Of a stretch of DNA of 6,413 nt, positions 3,620 through 6,413 are shown in pieces. The translations under genes and the position numbers were made by a program. The stretch comes from Faecalimonas sp. (lineage in GTDB: Bacteria; Bacillota_A; Clostridia; Lachnospirales; Lachnospiraceae): NCBI GenBank assembly GCA_026169575.1, contig JAPFCT010000007.1:1-6413 (forward strand), written 5' to 3'. The notes under the pieces were generated by a model that was given only the letters and a program-made list of their open reading frames with translations, was not told the DNA's origin and searched no databases. Each line of letters starts with the position of its first letter. Positions within the stretch are counted from its first letter, which is position 1.

Positions 3620-4234
3620 CTATTCTTTCATCCTCTTGATCACTTTCAGACGGGTGAATTCTTCTCGTTCTTTCTCTTCCAGCGCGTTGGAAATCGAATA
3701 TACGAGCGCCGTGTAAGTCGGTATCGTGATATTCTTTAATGCATTGGCACGTTTCTGCGTCTTCTTGATGTTGCCTGCAAGGCGGTATGCAGAGTTTTCC
3801 ACCATCGACAGATTGATCGTCAGATCTTTCACCTGCTTAAATGCTTCCCTTGCGATGTCAATCGACTCTTTTGTTGTGCTGAAAGAGTAGGTCGGCGCCT
3901 CCGTCTCCGGTGTATAAGTGACAAGCGGAATCTCTGTTCCCATAATACTGCGGCTCTTGATCCGGATCGATTTCTCGATCGGCACAGTGTAAGCGATCTG
4001 GGATACGAGGTTGATCCCATGTTCGATATTTGCACGCTGAAGGCACTTATATGCATATGTGAATGTCGAATCAATCTTCTCCTGGATCTCTTTTGCCTGA
4101 CCGATCAGATCCATCAGCTCGCGGATCAGAATATTTCGTTTCTTGTCCATCAGCTCATATCCCTGATTCGCAAGCGCCAGAGAGTTTTTTGCAAGAATCA
4201 GATTTCCTTTTGTGGGAAATGTACGTGGATCCAT
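3620..4234 (-). CDS. atpD: V-type ATP synthase/ATPase subunit D
   Basis: The 204-aa central-stalk subunit of the V/A-type ATPase. Together with subunit F it forms the rotor shaft that turns inside the A3B3 head and passes torque to the membrane ring. The ATG at 4234-4232 has AAAGGAG about 11 bases upstream. The N-terminus is the family hallmark: FPTKGNLILAKNSLALANQG (6-25), followed by the DKKRNILIREL helix (residues 30-40). Two long antiparallel helices, roughly 1-75 and 120-200, form the coiled coil, with a central globular segment between them. The C-terminal helix contains KKTQKRANALKNITIPTY, also conserved. Length is normal (about 200-215 aa). It follows subunit B by 49 bases on the same strand, the standard A-B-D order. 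Also named ntpD in enterococci. Confidence 0.96.
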   Translation of the reverse strand: MDPRTFPTKGNLILAKNSLALANQGYELMDKKRNILIRELMDLIGQAKEIQEKIDSTFTYAYKCLQRANIEHGINLVSQIAYTVPIEKSIRIKSRSIMGTEIPLVTYTPETEAPTYSFSTTKESIDIAREAFKQVKDLTINLSMVENSAYRLAGNIKKTQKRANALKNITIPTYTALVYSISNALEEKEREEFTRLKVIKRMKE

Positions 4235-4283
4235 AATGCACCCGGCTCCTTTCCAGATATTCTCATCTTCTTATCTATCTTCT

Positions 4284-5666
4284 CTATGCTTCTTTCTTCT
4301 CGTAGAAGCGCTCCAAGATCTTTGTATCGATCCGGTCAAGTTCTTCTCTCGGAAGCATACGGAGCAGTTCCCATCCAAGATCCAGCGTCTCCTCGATCGT
4401 ACGGTTTTCTTCCATACCCTGACCGATATATCTTGCCTCAAATTCCTTACCAAACTCCAGATACTTCTTATCAATCGGAGAAAGCTCATCTTCCCCGATA
4501 ACAGATGCAAGGTTTCTTGCCTCCCCTACTTTCGCGTAGGATGAAAACAGCTGATTGGCAAGATCCTGATGATCTTCTCTCGTATATCCCTTTCCGATAC
4601 CATCCTTCATCAGACGGGACAGTGACGGAAGGATATTGATCGGCGGATAGACAGACTGTCCGTGAAGATTCCGGTCCAGAACAATCTGACCTTCTGTAAT
4701 ATATCCGGTCAGGTCAGGGATCGGATGTGTGATGTCATCGTTTGGCATTGTGAGGATCGGAAGCTGTGTCACAGAACCGTTGACACCTTCCACGATTCCG
4801 GCACGCTCATAGATCGTCGCCAGTTCACTGTACAAATATCCCGGAAATCCCTTTCTACTCGGAATTTCTCCTTTTGAGGAAGATACTTCACGCATCGCCT
4901 CCGCAAACGATGTCATATCTGTAAGGATAACGAGAATGTGCATATTTTTCTCAAATGCAAGATACTCTGCCACAGTCAGCGCTACCTTCGGTGTGATCAG
5001 ACGTTCCACGACCGGATCGTTTGCGAGATTTAAGAACATCGCAACGTGATCGGCAACACCGCTCTCCTCAAATGTTCTGCGGAAGAATTCCGCAACATCA
5101 TGTTTGACACCCATCGCCGCAAATACGATCGCGAACTGTTCATCCGAATTGTCTCCGAGCGATGCCTGCTTTACGATCTGTGCTGCGAGCTGGTCATGCG
5201 GAAGTCCGTTTCCGGAGAAAATCGGAAGCTTCTGTCCACGGATCAATGTTGTCAGTCCATCGATCGCCGAAATACCCGTGCGGATGTAGTTACGCGGATA
5301 TTCTCTCTTTACCGGATTTAGCGGAAGTCCGTTGATGTTTCTGCGAAGTGTCGAAGTGATCGGGCCGAGGTCATCGATCGGCTCTCCGATTCCGTTAAAG
5401 GTACGTCCAAGCATATCCGGTGACAATGCTACTTCCATCGGATGCCCGGTCAGCTTTGTATGCGTATTCGTCAGGGACATATTTTCTGTCCCCTCAAATA
5501 CCTGGATCACCGCTTTGTCCTCATAGATCTCAACGATACGTCCGATTTTTTTCTGATTGCCATCTACAACGAATTCCACGATTTCTTCATAGAAAGCATT
5601 TTCTACGCCCTCAAGTACGATAAGAGGGCCGTTGATATTACTCAGTCCTAAATATTCTATTGCCAT
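4284..5666 (-). CDS. atpB: V-type ATP synthase/ATPase subunit B
   Basis: The 460-aa non-catalytic nucleotide-binding subunit that alternates with subunit A in the A3B3 head on the cytoplasmic side. The ATG at 5666-5664 is preceded by AAGGAGG, which overlaps the stop codon of subunit A; the gap is 12 bases, so translation is coupled. Visible hallmarks are [20 protein letters not shown] (128-147), and the degenerate P-loop region [14 protein letters not shown] (151-164), which lacks GKT as expected of B. Then come [20 protein letters not shown] (244-263), [20 protein letters not shown] (307-326), and [20 protein letters not shown] (346-365), whose SRL arginine reaches the catalytic site. [20 protein letters not shown] (376-395) closes the C-terminal domain. 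Length is typical (455-465 aa). No subunit K is in the window, so whether the pump moves H+ or Na+ cannot be told. Also named ntpB. Confidence 0.97.
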   Translation of the reverse strand: MAIEYLGLSNINGPLIVLEGVENAFYEEIVEFVVDGNQKKIGRIVEIYEDKAVIQVFEGTENMSLTNTHTKLTGHPMEVALSPDMLGRTFNGIGEPIDDLGPITSTLRRNINGLPLNPVKREYPRNYIRTGISAIDGLTTLIRGQKLPIFSGNGLPHDQLAAQIVKQASLGDNSDEQFAIVFAAMGVKHDVAEFFRRTFEESGVADHVAMFLNLANDPVVERLITPKVALTVAEYLAFEKNMHILVILTDMTSFAEAMREVSSSKGEIPSRKGFPGYLYSELATIYERAGIVEGVNGSVTQLPILTMPNDDITHPIPDLTGYITEGQIVLDRNLHGQSVYPPINILPSLSRLMKDGIGKGYTREDHQDLANQLFSSYAKVGEARNLASVIGEDELSPIDKKYLEFGKEFEARYIGQGMEENRTIEETLDLGWELLRMLPREELDRIDTKILERFYEKKEA

Positions 5667-5678
5667 GACACAGCCTCC

Positions 5679-6413
5679 TTATGCGTTCTTTTCCATAATA
5701 CGGTCATAGAATGTATCGATGGCTTTCATGTAGTCATCGAACATTTCCAGTTTATCATTCGGGACATCGTACTTGATCGCAATGACGCGCTCAAAGATAT
5801 CCTCCTCTTTTAATACAGAGATTGGCATTCCCATCGTGATCAATGCCTTTGATTTATCATATAAATGAAGAATTACTTCCATCATCTTGAACTGTTTCTC
5901 CAGTGAGACACAAGTGTCATCTGCATGGAATGCATTCTGCTGTAAAAATCCAAGACGGATTACTTTCGCGATCTCCAGCACCAGCTTCTGATCATCCGGA
6001 AGCACATCGCTTCCGATCAGTTTTACGATTTCCATCAGGCTGCTCTCCTGATTGAGAAGCGCCATCATCTGATTCCGGTAATCGATAAATTTATCTGAGA
6101 CATGGCTTGCATACCACGGTGCAAGATCCATCAGATACTCGCTGTAACTTGTCAGCCAGTGGATCGCCGGGAAATGTCTGGAGTACGCAAGGCTCTTATC
6201 CAGTCCCCAGAAGCAGCGGACAAATCGTTTCGTATTCTGTGTGACCGGCTCAGAGAAATCTCCGCCCTGCGGAGATACTGCACCGATGATCGACACGGAA
6301 CAGTTTGTTCCATTTAAGTTATGCATCATACCCGCACGCAGATAGAATGCAGAAAGTCTTGGTGCGAGGTATGCCGGCGATCCTTCTTCGGCCGGCATTT
6401 CCTCCAGTAGTCC
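5679..6413 (-). CDS. atpA: V-type ATP synthase/ATPase catalytic subunit A, C-terminal 244 residues (5' end outside window)
   Basis: This gene enters from the right edge. The frame is open from base 6413, so the first ATG visible (6398) is an internal methionine and not the start. Subunit A is the catalytic ATPase subunit of the A3B3 head; a full one is about 585-590 aa. The window holds the part after the P-loop and Walker B region. It begins GLLEEMPAEEGSPAYLAPRL, matching the family's EEMP-x-EEG-x-PAYL stretch. VSIIGAVSPQGGDFSEPVTQ and the following NTKRF, FWGLDKSLAYSRHFPAIHWL and SYSEY complete the nucleotide-binding domain. The helical C-terminal domain runs to the TAA at 5681-5679. At the family YERAG position this protein has YLRAG, a small oddity. 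Subunit B follows at once. Also named ntpA. Confidence 0.96.
   Translation of the reverse strand, partial: GLLEEMPAEEGSPAYLAPRLSAFYLRAGMMHNLNGTNCSVSIIGAVSPQGGDFSEPVTQNTKRFVRCFWGLDKSLAYSRHFPAIHWLTSYSEYLMDLAPWYASHVSDKFIDYRNQMMALLNQESSLMEIVKLIGSDVLPDDQKLVLEIAKVIRLGFLQQNAFHADDTCVSLEKQFKMMEVILHLYDKSKALITMGMPISVLKEEDIFERVIAIKYDVPNDKLEMFDDYMKAIDTFYDRIMEKNA

Noticed and set aside
3829..4544. Several overlapping frames on both strands within and around subunits B and D
   Set aside because: All are shadows of the two well-identified V-ATPase genes; their translations are rich in Arg, Ser and Cys and match nothing.
4662..6317. Plus-strand frames of 61-91 codons across subunits A and B
   Set aside because: Complement shadows of conserved coding sequence without ribosome binding sites or plausible proteins.
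1..6413. CRISPR array, IS transposase, toxin-antitoxin pair or riboswitch
   Set aside because: No regularly spaced identical repeats, no transposase motif, no recognisable toxin fold and no known riboswitch core were found on either strand. The membrane peptides could be toxin-like, but nothing specific supports it.

Overview
The window looks like a Firmicute chromosome, most likely a gut Clostridia/Lachnospiraceae-type organism. The evidence is strong AGGAGG-type ribosome binding sites, TTGxxx/TATAAT sigma-A promoters, a bacterial V-type ATPase operon in A-B-D order and a YitT/DUF2179 membrane protein. Genus cannot be fixed from the sequence. Nearly everything is on the minus strand. The exception is one small regulator at 1311-1580.

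Right part (about 2474-6413) is ordinary chromosome. It carries the C-terminal 244 residues of the V-ATPase catalytic subunit A (cut by the window edge), complete subunit B, complete subunit D, and a 23-codon candidate micro-ORF. A strong terminator at 3443-3478 follows, then a YitT-family membrane protein with its own terminator at 2465-2501.

At 2207-2392 there is a junction. An intact consensus promoter (TTGCAT-N17-TATAAT) leads into the 5' part of a tRNA-Lys(CUU) gene. The match runs from G1 through the anticodon loop to about position 40 and then stops. What follows is unrelated sequence with a rho-independent terminator. The 3' half of the tRNA is nowhere in the window. This is the footprint expected when an integrative element recombines in the anticodon loop of a tRNA gene. 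I take about 2282 as the edge of an element that extends left beyond position 1. Imperfect GCGAC-type direct repeats lie about 150 bp either side of the junction.

Left part (1 to about 2281) is AT-rich accessory DNA with a mobile-element character. It holds a Cro/C1-type HTH regulator on the plus strand and, divergent from it, a minus-strand train of very small genes: 55 aa, 50 aa, a terminator hairpin, then 35 aa and 34 aa (both single-pass membrane micro-proteins, overlapping), 126 aa, and the start of a DUF1643-like protein. The two divergent promoters share one -35 hexamer (TTACAA on plus, TTGTAA on minus), the layout of a regulatory switch. A second 126-aa protein (1592-1972) converges on the regulator and looks like a distant relative of the 126-aa protein at 184-564.

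In short, a housekeeping ion-pump operon and a transporter-like gene sit next to the end of an integrated element. That element's small-gene operon is probably controlled by the adjacent HTH regulator. No integrase, relaxase or phage structural gene is visible, so the element type (ICE, IME, prophage or satellite) is undetermined.
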